64,000 bases of DNA, taken from positions 368,104 to 432,103 of the forward strand of contig JARVKI010000030.1 of NCBI GenBank assembly GCA_036674765.1. Reading direction: 5' to 3'. Shown piece by piece: positions 12,456 to 24,043 of this stretch. Every line of letters begins with the position of its first letter. Position 1 is the stretch's first letter. The stretch is from Seiridium cupressi. Taxonomy: Eukaryota; Ascomycota; Sordariomycetes; Amphisphaeriales; Sporocadaceae. The translations under genes and the position numbers were made by a program. The notes under the pieces were generated by a model. That model was not told the origin of the DNA. It saw only the letters and a program-made list of their open reading frames with translations, and ran no database searches.

Positions 12456-15400
12456 GGCGACGCACTTCGAGTTGGCGCACTCGTGGGACGTCCGATGATC
12501 AGATATACTTGTGATTGGTGATCGCCGTCAACTGCAGTAAGCATCAAATATATGATGCTTGCCTGGCCTTACAAAGTGGACGAATGGCGAACGGGGAGCT
12601 CGCCTAAAGCGGCTCTGAGCGTTGCCGGGTCACGAAGGATAAGATCAAAGGAATGTAGACGACGACCTTAGGAGGGGAAGAAATTGGTGAACCCGTCAAA
12701 CGGTCAATGGCAAGCACGCGCGGGAGGAAAGCCACTAGATAAAGCCATGCGCAAAGGCTACCTACATGTGATTACATTACTAAACTACTCGCCCGCCCCG
12801 TGTTTTACGTTATCACCAATCAATTATTTTTCTTCCTCCTGTTGAGCAATGGAGCTCTACCGTGAGATAGGCAGGGGATCGTCGCGCACCCCACCATTAT
12901 CTGACTTGCGCTCTCCCAAAATCTCAGATCCCTTGCTAGTGTGCCTGGGCAGGCGTCGTAACGACCAGCCAGCGGCCGTGGGTGGTGGGGCAATGGTCCA
13001 CCAACTTCACGTAACTTTGTACAAGCTCCGGAGAGTTTGAGCCTATGTCCGTCTGGGTCGCTGCAGTCATCCCGGCGTGACGTGTTTGGCGCGGGCTTGG
13101 GAGCCTGTCATCAATATATACCAGTGATAAGATTTCTAAGCAGGCGGCGTAAGTCTTACACAGCATTACGCAGATTAATAATGAGGACGGCTTGCCAAGA
13201 TGCTGCCTGGAACCAGTAACCATCATCCATTGCCTGCCGACGTTTATTGCCATGTGTTGGTAGTCAATGTGGAAACTGGAAGTATGTTTCACCACGGCTG
13301 ACAACTGGGGTTAGGGCCGGTCCAACAATTGGATATTACAAAAGGGGATTCATCGTAATAAACTCTGGTACTGCACACATTCAAAACGCCCCGCCGCCAG
13401 CCCGTAACCCGTAAATGTACGGTAGTTGAGTTTCTTCGGGTGACCACTTTCGGCTAAATATTTTGTGCCTATCTGATGTGGAGCCTAAGCCGTGAAACTG
13501 AAGGTTCTTAATCTCGTGAATTCGAATTGAAATTGATTTGTTTATGGTTGATGACCTAACGCGATACCTTCACAGGTCTGGGAGCCTCGTTCAGGAGCAA
13601 CACATTCAACTGACCGCCGTATCGGTGGAGAAGTCATTCATCGGAGTATCGCCGGAATTAACAGCAGTCATGTGGAGCCGGAACCCATAGCGGCACGTCT
13701 CATTCAGAACACGGCAATGGTTGCGAACCTGTGCGTTTCTGCCTGTGGGTTGGTGAAGCTCCTAGCACTAGGTACTTCTTTTTTTGTGTCTTGGACTTTG
13801 GGTGGCACTGAAATGTAATATCCTTGTTTCGACAAAGCGGTGGTTACCTAGGTATGTAAAAACTCGTTTCGCGTGCACTCAACGATACCGCTGTTCTCTA
13901 CCGATGGACTCTCACGAAGGAAAGGATCGTAGGTTGCCGTAATCCATGTAGAGTTGCCGGAGCTGCTACGTATGTACCTAGTAACACGTTGACACCAAAA
14001 TGCAAGCCATGTAGGATTCATGCAAGGCCGGGTTGTTGGGGACTCGACCACGTGGATGATGTTCATTCTGACTGCAAAAAACTCAGGATTACTCATAACA
14101 AACCATAGCTCCGCTCCGCCTATCGGTAATGCGTCCTTGTCCAGCGCGAAGTCGAAGCCGACTAGGTTACGAAATACAGTCTATTACGTACGAAGCTCCA
14201 AGCCCATACTTTTCGCCAACTTCGTTGTAATTCTAACCATTGGTTAATCATGGTGGCAGTTCGCAACAACTTCCAGGAAACCTACAGTAGATTTCGGAAA
14301 TGAGATCCGAATTGCTGAACAATACAGAATGAGGATGCAGAACCATTGTCCCAGTTCCGAAACCCAACAAAAGCCAAACCCCTTGGCCATCAGCCATCCA
14401 ACTGGGTCTTCCTCACTGCCTCGAGTTTTACCGAGTCAGTTAGTGTGGTCCACACAATAAGCATGCGTCAGGTTCGGCTCCAATCAATCCTCGCAGGATC
14501 CATTCAAACCCCAGACCGGAAATTCTCGCGTCTATCATTAGGAGATAATGCTAGACTATCTCCGTCTTGGCATAATATATGGGTTGGGAACGTCAACTCG
14601 CATTACAAGCGCTGCTGCAGGTATTCATGGCTGGCTACATTATCGCACAAACACGCAGAGCACGCACTTGGATGCAAAGTCTCGGTGACGATTTTTCCTT
14701 ATTTTGAACTTCATTGTCCTTTTCGCAACGAATTGACGACCGGGAGCGTCGGAATCTAAGTAAAATCCTTGAACTTTGCACGTTAATTTCGACTTTTGCA
14801 TTTCCGTCTCATATGCAACAAAGAGGCGCCATAGGGATCTCTTTGTCTGTTCTCCAGTAGTGAATAAATATAATTATAATCAGCATTGCCCATGGGAGAA
14901 AGAGACGAGGGTCACTAACACCACACAGTATGTGATTTGAGCCTTGGATACCATCGAATATTATTGAGTGTCGTTGATAAATTTCGAGGTGCAAGAATAC
15001 GATCTCTCGGATCTCTACGTTTCGAGGCGCCAAAACTGGCTCTGATATGTATTAGCGATGTGTAGGGTACCTGCCAGATGAAGGTAGTTATCTACCAAAT
15101 TTGGGTGATTGGTGCATATAAAATAGTAGGTAACTTGTTACGAGTTGCAATGCACTGTGGGAAACCAACCAAACTACTTGTAAAGGTCGGCATATCACAA
15201 TTGCAAAATAATCTGCTAGATGCATTTTTCTGGTGTATTGAAGTCCCGGGTTACGATTTATAGAGCATAGGTGGTAAGGCATCCTTGACTTCTAGACTCA
15301 TTTGAGGTCGGCAATGGAGGTCAAGTAACGCCACTTCGCCTGGTCGGGTCCCTGACTGAGCTCTAGGACTCGTAGCTTTAGGTATGGTATCTCATCCCAT

Positions 15401-16894
15401 CGAGACTTCTCGGAATTATTTCAATTTATAAACCTCTGAACTGTCACGTTTGCCAGGGCTCAGCCAAACGAGAAGTAAACATTAAAAGTAAAATGCATTA
15501 CCCATCAAGAAGGTGTATGGGCCTTTTATGGTCATGGTCGATGGGATGGTCTATTGCAGCGTGTCAACCCCCATTCGACGCTGTTAACCAACCATCTAAA
15601 AGTCCCTGAGCGGCCACTCCATGACTCCGAGTTACTACAATGCTTCTTCGTTTGTGCGGTTGTATTTGAACGTCACGGAGGTCTTCCTTCAAACCGCAAA
15701 CCTGAGAGAATGTCTCGTGCCCTTTGGAGGTGTACTTATAATTATCAGACTCATAGTTAGATCATCGACGACATCGCCTTGGGGCCCACAGAAGCTGACA
15801 GTCGCGATTCTGATGCTCTCTTCTAGTCAGAAGCTCCTACTGGTAGCGAGTCATACTCGGACCCACAAAAGGAACAATACAAAGCTCAGTGTCTACAATC
15901 GAAAGTATTGCGGGCGTCTGGATTCAGATACGGAAAAATCACTCCAGCAGCGCAACGGTATTGGGAGATAGATATATTCAGACTTTCTCAAAGCGTTTTG
16001 AAGTGATCTTGACTTGTGATATATGATGTGTGAAGTTTCTCCTAGCTGTGATGCCTGGCCCATCTATCACTGATTCCGTATTGCGCGTCAAAGGTCGGCA
16101 ACCATCCCGGTAAGATGAATTACAAAGTTTTATGAAAAGTGAGTCTCGCAAGAAAGTCCAATAAACATTAACGCAAGGCACTACAAACTATAATAAAGGG
16201 CAAATTGTGTTGGATAGAACACATCACCCGCGTATTATCACGTATCGGACCCGAGCATGAAGGCGTCACGACGGATTGGGCCAGTCATCAGCCCTAAAGA
16301 AATTGGAGAATAAAAAGTTCAGCTGAACGACAATCGGTTGGGATGCAATTTGCTATCTATGAGTCTCGTTAAAACCGATTGTGTCACTTCACCTCCTTCC
16401 CTATGCAACGGGATAGGTGTCACGTGCAAGGCCTCTCCTGTCCCCTTTACGTATCCGTACTGACTGGATTTGAGAATGCCATCATGGGAGAATAATCGCC
16501 TACAACCCCAACGCCGCCCTATGCGATATCAAAAGCAAAATCTCCTAATGGAGACCATAATCCGGTATGCGGTGAATCCGTCCATCATCATTCGATAGGG
16601 TTGTTCAGTCAAGGAGTAGATAAGAGGGAGTGTTTCTTGCTTTTCTGGGCTGAATTCGTAAATGACTTGATTTGCCTCCATGCTTCATCCTGGCTAAGAA
16701 AGCGCCGAACGCCTCATTTGCCCCGTCTATCTTGGGCGTTTCGGGCGCATCAGGCTTCACCTAGATGTTCGGGTTAATAGCTCTCCACCTCGGGTGAGGA
16801 CAAGGCTATTCAGCTCTGGCATTTGCCCTTCGTGTGGGGAATTTAGAAGCTGATTTCGTGTACCAGAGGGTGCTCGGCAATTCTCGTTGGTCTT
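12456..16894. other. Long gene-free interval (4.4 kb)
   Basis: Only short ORFs without recognisable motifs or convincing splice structure occur here. The part next to 12456 must include the PDR gene promoter. I recognise no tRNA, transposon ends or tandem arrays. Confidence 0.45.
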
Positions 16895-17952
16895 CTAAAG
16901 CTCCGACTCGGCACCATTCGTCTCTACTGCCATGGGGCTTCCACTGTGGCCGTTGCGCCTTCGAGCACGCAATCGGCGAATGGGCCTACCATTCAGATTC
17001 ATATTGGCGTCGTCCTCGTCCTCGCTATCAGGATTGTCTTCTACGAACCGTCGAGCCTCGTCCAATTCAGAAATATCGTCTGGCTTGTCGCGCAGCCACT
17101 GCATGCGTGGGCCCGATCGCGCAACTTCCGAAACCCTGAAACCGTAGATTCGCGGCTGGTATATCTTGTGGCCACCCAAGCCAGGCGCAATGTTGTTGAC
17201 GTACATGCCGTTGAGCAGCTCTTTGTCGTCTTCAGAGATGCGTGCGCCCTGAAGAACCTCTGCTCCTCGCTTGGTAAGATCATACTCCGGGAAGGTGAGG
17301 AGGAAGAGAGCCCCGAAGGTTCGACCAAAGAAAGCTCCATCAACGGTCTGGAAGCGGCTATTCGGGGGTACGTAGACGTCGAGGCAGGCTGGGCAAAAGA
17401 GCTTCACCGTGTCTTCGCCCGGGATGTCTGACAGTCCCACGGGAAGAGTTCTCGCCTGCTCGCAATTGCTGCGAGGGCACTGACCGAAATGGCCCAGCTC
17501 GTACTTTTCCGACATCTGCTGGATGCCGGCGCGTGAGCATATGAAGCGTTGGTGAATCAGGCCGTACAACATCTCGGCTGAGGACTCGATGACGGAAAGG
17601 TCACTAGCTATCCGGCTGTGGTTTCGTCGCTCCCCCGATCGCATTCTATCCACGCCCTCGATGGACTCGTCTTCCTCTTCGTCCTCCTCCTCGTCTTCAT
17701 CGTCGTCGTCTTCCGGCTCGACATCGAGTATCATCTGGACAAGCAGAGGTCAGGTTGCGAAGGGGGCTGTAGTATCTCGGGGTAATCTCTCACCTCCAAC
17801 GCCTCCTTGTACATGGCGACCTGTGACTGGAGCCCAGTAAGATTGAAGTCATCCTCGATGAACTCTTCCGACACCTCGGCAAAGTATTCATGGCCCAGAA
17901 GAGAGCAAAAGGAAGAGATCCAGGACTCGGGCGTGCCCGACGAGGTAGACAT
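16895..17952 (-). CDS. ckb1: Casein kinase II regulatory (beta) subunit
   Basis: This is the regulatory subunit of the CK2 tetramer, which dimerises through a zinc finger and tunes substrate choice of the catalytic subunits in nucleus and cytoplasm. Two exons, 17794-17952 and 16895-17734, flank a 59-nt intron and give 332 aa. The start gives the family opening SWISSFCSLLGHEYF and EEFIEDDFNLTGL. The zinc finger is CPRSNC...CPACLD (cysteines near 139, 144, 167, 170), followed by FPEYDLTKRGAEV and the docking tail KIYQPRIYGFRVSE and GPRMQWLRDKP. An acidic Asp/Glu run near residues 60-75 sits as in yeast Ckb1. A gene on the other strand diverges from a 670-bp intergenic region. No breaks are seen. 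Confidence 0.96.
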
Positions 17953-18622
17953 AATTTTTCGCTTGTGCCACCCCGGCTCGACGACGGTTCGGATCTGGAT
18001 ATCGCTACCAGGACACGCTGGTGGAGGGGTCGTTGTCTATTATACCCCGCCTAGGAGATGCGGTAGAAGGAGGCTGTGATTTATCGCGTCGGCATGACTT
18101 GACGCGACAAGAGGTCGATAAGGGGATCTGCACTGCTGAAATTTTAATCGGCAATCATGGAGCTGGGCGATCGACGGAATGCCCTATTGATGCCTGTGTG
18201 TTGGGCGAGGTCGATGTGCACGAATCGGGGCAGCCTCGCAATTTGGGATTTGGTGCAATCAAATCAATTCAGTGAGCCAGAAGACCTATCTAACCTTCCT
18301 TAGGTACCTGGGCGCTTCAGCCGTGGCCTGCAAAAAGGGGTCCGTGCGTTTGTGTTGTGCTGGTTGGCTTTTGGCTGAGCCTTTCGCTTCTCGTCCAACG
18401 TTGCTGCTGCTTATCTCTTATCGGGGCGTACCTGTGGTCGCACCTTCGCGGTCGCTTCTCAACCTCCTTTTAGCTGCATGACCTCAGCGTAGTTCACCAC
18501 CAACACCAAACGCAAGGAGAAACCATTGGATGCTACACGTTATTCATTTCTTATCAAAGATATAGACGACAGATGATAGTCAGTCCTAAATAGGACCCGA
18601 ACAGAAAAAGGTGGCTTGCGAA
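17953..18622. promoter_or_regulatory. Divergent promoter region between ckb1 and the JmjC gene
   Basis: 670 bp separate two divergently transcribed genes. Pyrimidine-rich stretches occur near 18330-18480, typical of fungal promoters. No specific binding site is claimed. Confidence 0.5.
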
Positions 18623-19654
18623 ATGCGGGGAAGTTTGTCCATCAGAGGGATTCCCAGACTTGCACCTTGCCTGGCAACACGCATTGCATGCCAAGATCCT
18701 GGACAACGTACTTTCGAGCTTCGAGGGCCTAACCGTATCATCAGCACTGTCGCGCACTCTGAAAGCGAAGATATCGGCACTTTTCGTCACCAAGCCTTTG
18801 TCCCAGAAGTCCCGTTGGTCCTAAAGGGATCTCATACAATAGTGTCTGTAAAACAATGGTTCATCCACCATGATGAACCCTCATTAGCTTGCCTGAGCCC
18901 CTACCTGAGTCAGCACGGCTCAGCTCACTTTCCTTACGAGCTTATTCGAAACCAAGGTTCCGCAGAGAAAGACCCTGCTTGTCAGTTTGAGAACTGGCTA
19001 CGTACCCAAGACGAAAACCTTGCCCTCTACCTACCCGATGCCAATACTCTTGAACCGGCAGCACCTCCCGGTGAACATGATGTCTTCCACCGGTTCTTCG
19101 CTCCTTTGGATCTACTTTCCAAGGCGGTAGAGTACAACAGATCGCAAGATGCCGAGAATCGGGTCAAACGGTTGTACATAGCCCAATCTCAGCTCAACGA
19201 ACTCCCTCAGGCTCTTCGAGAAGACTTACCTATTCCCAACATCGTCAGGCAAGCTGGGAAAGGTGACGTATATGACTCCAGCATCTGGCTTGGGCTGGAG
19301 CCAACATATACGCCCCTACACCGGGATCCGAATCCGAATCTCTTCGTCCAAATCCTTAGCAGCAAAACGATAAGACTTCTCACACCTACTCTTGGTCAGC
19401 AGCTTCATGCGGAAATCCAGCACCAACTTGGGTCCAGAGGCAACTCACGTTTTAGGGGCCAAGAAATGATGCAAGGTCCGGAACGCACCGCGCTGTACGA
19501 TGCCATTTGGCACAGCAAGCCTCCGGCAGATATTCATGAAGCGACACTTGATCCTGGTGATGCCCTGTTTATCCCAAAGGGTTGGTGGCATAGCGTCAAA
19601 AGTAGATTTGACGACGGAAGATTGAACGCTTCTGTCAATTGGTGGTTCAGATGA
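18623..19654 (+). CDS. JmjC/cupin-8 domain Fe(II) oxygenase-like protein
   Basis: This is a 343-aa single-exon protein of the JmjC/cupin-8 fold, a family of Fe(II)- and 2-oxoglutarate-dependent hydroxylases or demethylases. Visible marks are the N-terminal FVPEVPLVLKG, the metal-binding HxD in YTPLHRDPNPNLF, the strand after it (ILSSKTIRLL) and the second metal ligand in DALFIPKGWWHSV, ending NASVNWWF. The ATG at 18623 is chosen; the frame is open back to a GTG at 18611. The first residues are basic and lack acidic residues, so a mitochondrial address is possible but unproven. The substrate is unknown. It is divergent from ckb1. Confidence 0.82.
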   Translation: MRGSLSIRGIPRLAPCLATRIACQDPGQRTFELRGPNRIISTVAHSESEDIGTFRHQAFVPEVPLVLKGSHTIVSVKQWFIHHDEPSLACLSPYLSQHGSAHFPYELIRNQGSAEKDPACQFENWLRTQDENLALYLPDANTLEPAAPPGEHDVFHRFFAPLDLLSKAVEYNRSQDAENRVKRLYIAQSQLNELPQALREDLPIPNIVRQAGKGDVYDSSIWLGLEPTYTPLHRDPNPNLFVQILSSKTIRLLTPTLGQQLHAEIQHQLGSRGNSRFRGQEMMQGPERTALYDAIWHSKPPADIHEATLDPGDALFIPKGWWHSVKSRFDDGRLNASVNWWFR

Positions 19655-21077
19655 ATCAAGAGACGCAGAGATATGATGCAGACCACAACGATCGCACTTT
19701 GATCAGCACGGGAGCCCTCATCTTCCGATTTTCATGTTCTCGAACAATCGAATGAACAGGGAAATTACTCCCACAGGAATTAGGATGGCTTTATCATCTG
19801 AAAGATTTCCATGATTCTTCTAGGCTCATCGTTGTCGATCACGACACACCTCGTCTCCTTGACATGACACAGTCTTGGTGGAATTCTTGCTTGATGAGGA
19901 AACGAATTACTGGCTTTGATGCACTGATTGGTCGTAGCAAGTCGAGCCATCTTCGGATGGGAGTATCCATACCAATATTTGCCATCATGTCAATGACGCC
20001 TTCCTGGAATTGAACGAGGGGTGTAGAGATGTAACATGCAGCGAGAGTCTTCGGATTGCAGCCCTGCGTAAACGCTTTGGAAGATGACATAACAATACTG
20101 CATAGTCGCTCGTTCAAGCATGGGCAGTAAACATTGTTTACAGCACAGCGACGCGGGACCATCAGGGTTTTACATAATGCAATGATTGACGCCGTCCCAA
20201 GTTCCTTGGCTTACCTTGGTACCAGGAACTAGGAATGTAGACTAATGATCGGGGTCGGAAGCGGATCAGACTGATGCTGATCGCCAAGGATGAGACTACA
20301 TGCAACCTGAGGTGTGACCCCCCCTTGTGACCTGAGGTTCTAGGAGGTGTTTGATATAAGCGATACTTTTTCGTCGCTCGGTCAGTCTGAGAGCAGAACA
20401 TTCTGACTTGGGGTGGAGAAGTGCTCATTCTGAACGATTTTGGCTCTCGAAGCTCCGGACGTATTACCCACGGCGTTTAGTAAAATGCCGTGTAAACAAA
20501 GCAGTCTCAAGATAAAAGTGGTCGCAAACAAGCGATCAGACTGTCAGGTTCCTATGTGGCCCGGCCACCACGCACGCGTCGCTTCTCGCCGAATAGTCTG
20601 ACTGCACAGCTTCTTCATCAAACATGACTTCCTACCAGTCTGTATACATACAATGTAAGCGAATCTGGCCACCCTACCAATAAACAGTCTCGCGACATGC
20701 TTGCGCCGCATTCTGGCACACCTAGCCAGCAGGGGACAGGTGCCCTTCGCTCACAACCATTAGAACTTTGCCGATACCTTTCACCCATGTTTATTGCCAT
20801 AATACCAAGGTGCTGGGTATATGAAATGCTAAGCCTGCGTCTTCATCTCGGCCAAACGAATTCCCCAGCGGTCCGGCTCGGAACGTTGCTATAAAGTTCT
20901 TTTCGTTCCTTGAAACTTCCGATGCGTGGTGAAGTGACAGTGACTGAACTGGCCATCAAACATCCCTCGTCGACACACCACAAAAAGGCTTACTTCACCA
21001 CCACCCTTCTCTCAGCTTTGACCATTTTCTTTTACTCTTGACCTTACCTTCGAGTACGAAGGAGAACGGTTACAAAT

Positions 21078-21250
21078 AGTGAGTATCCAGGATCTGATGT
21101 CTAGACAAACTGCTAACCGCATCTTACCAGATGGTAAGTATTTCCAACGGCGTCACCTGATCCCGACGAGCCACAAGAATTGTCCCGGCGGCCTACAGCT
21201 CGAGAGATTAACTTTCTGAGGAGCCCCTCCAGTAGCGAATTGCTAGAGGA
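21078..21250 (+). repeat. Copy A of a diverged leader/intron-like segment
   Basis: The segment starts GTGAGTATCCAGGATC, continues through GCTAAC to CCAGATG, then carries CGACGAGCCACAAGAATTG. By eye it aligns with 22018-22160. It resembles a 5' leader intron followed by a start codon and a second donor (GTAAGT). Confidence 0.45.
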
Positions 21251-22017
21251 TATATCTTTTCTATTTTTCCCTCTGTCATTGCAGCAAACTTCAACGGACA
21301 TTCACAAAGCCAAAACCAGCTGTTCAGCCCTGGGATTCGTCGACTTGTCCTGTCGTTCCAGCGAGGGGTTTTTGTGTTCTCGGCGCCTGGCATAGCAGGC
21401 CTTTCCTAGAAACGTGCCCATGTCGTGGCTGGAGGTAGTGTGCTCTATTGACGCTTTGTATAGCGGGTGTTTCTGTCGGAGCTTGTCTAGGTCACGCAAA
21501 CTCCCTTCGGGTCTTTACTCTTCTGGTTTGAGGGTGTACTCTGCCCTTGTTGGCAAGTACTTGGTTGCCTTCATGCAAACTTCATGTTCTCGGCATGACA
21601 CTGAGCCCCAGTGTCTCCATTCGTTAAACAGACCAACTCGAAAACATTAAACAATGCCGCGAGAAATCCGCATTCAACTACAATAGCTTTGATGCATTCT
21701 ACTTATGAAACGTCTATGAATGCGTTGACTTTCGACTGCATTGCTATACATTGTCTGTATCACGGAAATGATGAGACAGGTTGCGCCACTGCAACTCGAG
21801 TCCAAGACCTGGCATGCTTACACCCATCACGATCGAGACCATCGCCACTCTTGGCATACAGATACTGAAGTAGAAAACATAGTAAGTTCCTTTGTCATAA
21901 GATCGAGCTGCTACTTGTGATGAAATTTATCATCCATCAATACAACACAACAGGACTTTGGTGCCCTCCACCATCCGCTCCCCTCAAAGTCTTGCTATAC
22001 CAAAAATCCAGTACACA

Positions 22018-22154
22018 ATGAGTCTCCAGGATCCGGTGTATGAGTAACTGTTAACATCTGACAGGGGATGACCCCTTTCGAACAGCATTTCCGGTACCGA
22101 CGGGCTACAAGGATTGCACTAGCTTCTCAGAGCTTAGATTAGGAGTTCTGGAGG
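22018..22154 (+). repeat. Copy B of the diverged leader/intron-like segment
   Basis: It starts ATGAGTCTCCAGGATCC, continues through GTTAAC to GACAGGGGATG, then CGACGGGCTACAAGGATTG. The order of matching blocks equals that of copy A. It lies directly upstream of the Argonaute-like fragment. Confidence 0.45.
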
Positions 22155-22768
22155 GATGGCGGATAACACACGTGGCCGACACAAGCAATGTAATCTTGAT
22201 ACAAACCACTCTGTTCAGATATGAAATTGTACCAACGACCGTACTCCTATGAATATGGTGGGTTCGTTGCGAAGTTTTGACGGCCGGTCATCCATCATAT
22301 CTGCTCCCAGCCTGATAGTCTCAGCCTGCTGCCGGTTTTCCTCACCAGGACTTACAGCGGGGTAGTACTTCTGTCAACCAGGCTGGCGGCTCACTGGGAG
22401 GTAATGTTGAGTATGAAGCATCGCTGGTGGTAGCCATACTGTGTTTGCCTCTCGCTCAGGTCCAGATCCTTTCCAGGAGGACACCGGTGTCGATCGGGTA
22501 TTCGACCCCAACGATCCCAAGTCGACTCGTCCCAGATCACCGAGACCAAGCTGATCGGCAGGCGAATCGACTTACCTGCCGAAGCCTCCAGAAGTGTGAG
22601 TATAATAGTGCAGTTTTGCAACACTAAATTCTCATGCAGCCGAACGTCGGCACTCCCTTCGTCACGCGTCCAGGCTTTAACACTGACGACAAGCCGATCA
22701 CGGTACAGCTCAACCTTTTTGCTGTCGCTCACCTCCCCGATGGTGATGTACACCAACACGATATAAAT
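22155..22768 (+). pseudogene. Argonaute N-terminal fragment
   Basis: Two exon-like blocks look like the N domain of a fungal Argonaute (RNAi slicer). The first, ending at 22595, reads QITETKLIGRRIDLPAEA in one frame. A 44-nt GTGAGT...GCAG intron (22596-22639) leads to GTPFVTRPGFNTDDKPI, then TVQLNLFAVAHLPDGDVHQH and DIN, ending at a GTGAGG donor. RPGFN...V.LN...P...V.Q.DI is the conserved opening of eukaryotic Argonautes. A possible start at 22156 (MADNTRGRH) soon meets a stop, the upstream frame is broken, and no PAZ, MID or PIWI follows. It is a relic rather than a gene; the extent upstream of 22530 is a guess. Confidence 0.6.
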
Positions 22769-24043
22769 GTGAGGGTCACAATACCATGTGTTGCCCTAGT
22801 TCTAGGAGGATTAGCGACAGGGGCGGGCCGCATTTGACCCTGTCCCCAGAGGTGCAAGCGTGAATGCTACGAGCTGGGGAAGTACGGGGTTGAGATGGCA
22901 TGGTATTCTGTTTGAGTTATTTGAGTGGACTTAGCATCCCAGGCTTCGTCTAAATTCCAAGCTACAGAACGTGTGTGGCTTTACAGGTAGCTTACGTTAT
23001 CTGCTCAGCGTACTCCAATCTTGCTGACTACCATGGCGTAGGAAGTCGGGACTCGAGGCTCAACAGCATTCTTCCGGCCAAAGGAGAAATAAACCGGTGA
23101 TACTGGGAGATATGGTACGCAGTCTCCCTGAACTTGGAAAAGGCCTGCATTACACTGGCGTTGATGCGAATGTTCGTATATCACCTAGTTGGATCACCCT
23201 GTGGCTCTTCATGGTTTCGGAAATGGCGATCTCGGTCATCTGTCTCATCCCTTTCTGGGCTATCTGCGATCCTCCTGGTGCTTAATGGAACTCTTCGCTC
23301 GGGACCTGCAAATCTTATACAATAATATCAACGCTGAGTTGGCGCTTTAGCGTCGACAACATTCTCTCAGGCTGGGCCTGTGTAGTCATCCCATATTTGA
23401 TGATCAGAAGGCTTAATATACTGAAATTGAACTAAGTTCGCATAAAATTTACGTCACTTGCTGCTGCAATACAGTAAGGCAGAAAGTACCGATCAAATGG
23501 TTTGGGAAGCCCGAATATGATATATGAAAATTATGATGTTGGCCATATGTCTGTCCATCTCATAGCCCTGTCGGAGGCTCAAATGGATATGTGTAACCGC
23601 ATGCCAATGACGGATGCTAGCTCTAAGAGTTTACCGTGAACGAAAACGCCATGGACTAAACTGCTGGAAGATGCACTTCTTTGGGTAGACAGTGCTGATT
23701 TCAAGAATATTCAAGCCTCGGATACTTCATGTCCGATAGCTCAACCTCAAGAAAGACTTGGAGGCGATGTTATCATTCATGCATCGGAAATGGCGAGATG
23801 TAATAGCCATTGGTAGTGATGGTAGGTAAGTCACAGACTAGACATTTGAGAAAATGGTTAAAAAGGTTTCACAAGAACTTGACAGCCATGTTGCTATGTT
23901 CATAATGAAATAACCCTATCGAACTAGTGATGTGGTTTCAAATACAAAGCGAGCTTTGCTTCGTGCAAAGTAAACGTGTCGAGTCATCATTTTCAAGTCC
24001 AGCCAGTTGCTAAGAATGCCAAGTCCTCACTCGAACGGAAGCC
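22769..24043. other. Gene-free interval after the Argonaute fragment
   Basis: No further Argonaute domain, other ORF with motifs or repeat is recognisable. Possible diverged remnants cannot be excluded. Confidence 0.45.

Larger units (their letters stand above)
19655..22154. other. Gene-poor interval with leader-like duplicated segments
   Basis: No intact gene is recognisable. A promoter-like stretch (CTATAAA near 20890, pyrimidine-rich run 20995-21050) precedes an intron-like segment ending just before an ATG near 21131. A related segment lies about 940 bp downstream and is listed separately. Confidence 0.4.

Noticed and set aside
14346..14759. 137-codon plus-strand ORF in the long gene-free interval
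   Set aside because: No motif, no splice structure and no coding-like composition that I could recognise.
17589..17840. Plus-strand ORF with a long Ser run
   Set aside because: Antisense image of the acidic Asp/Glu codons of CK2 beta.
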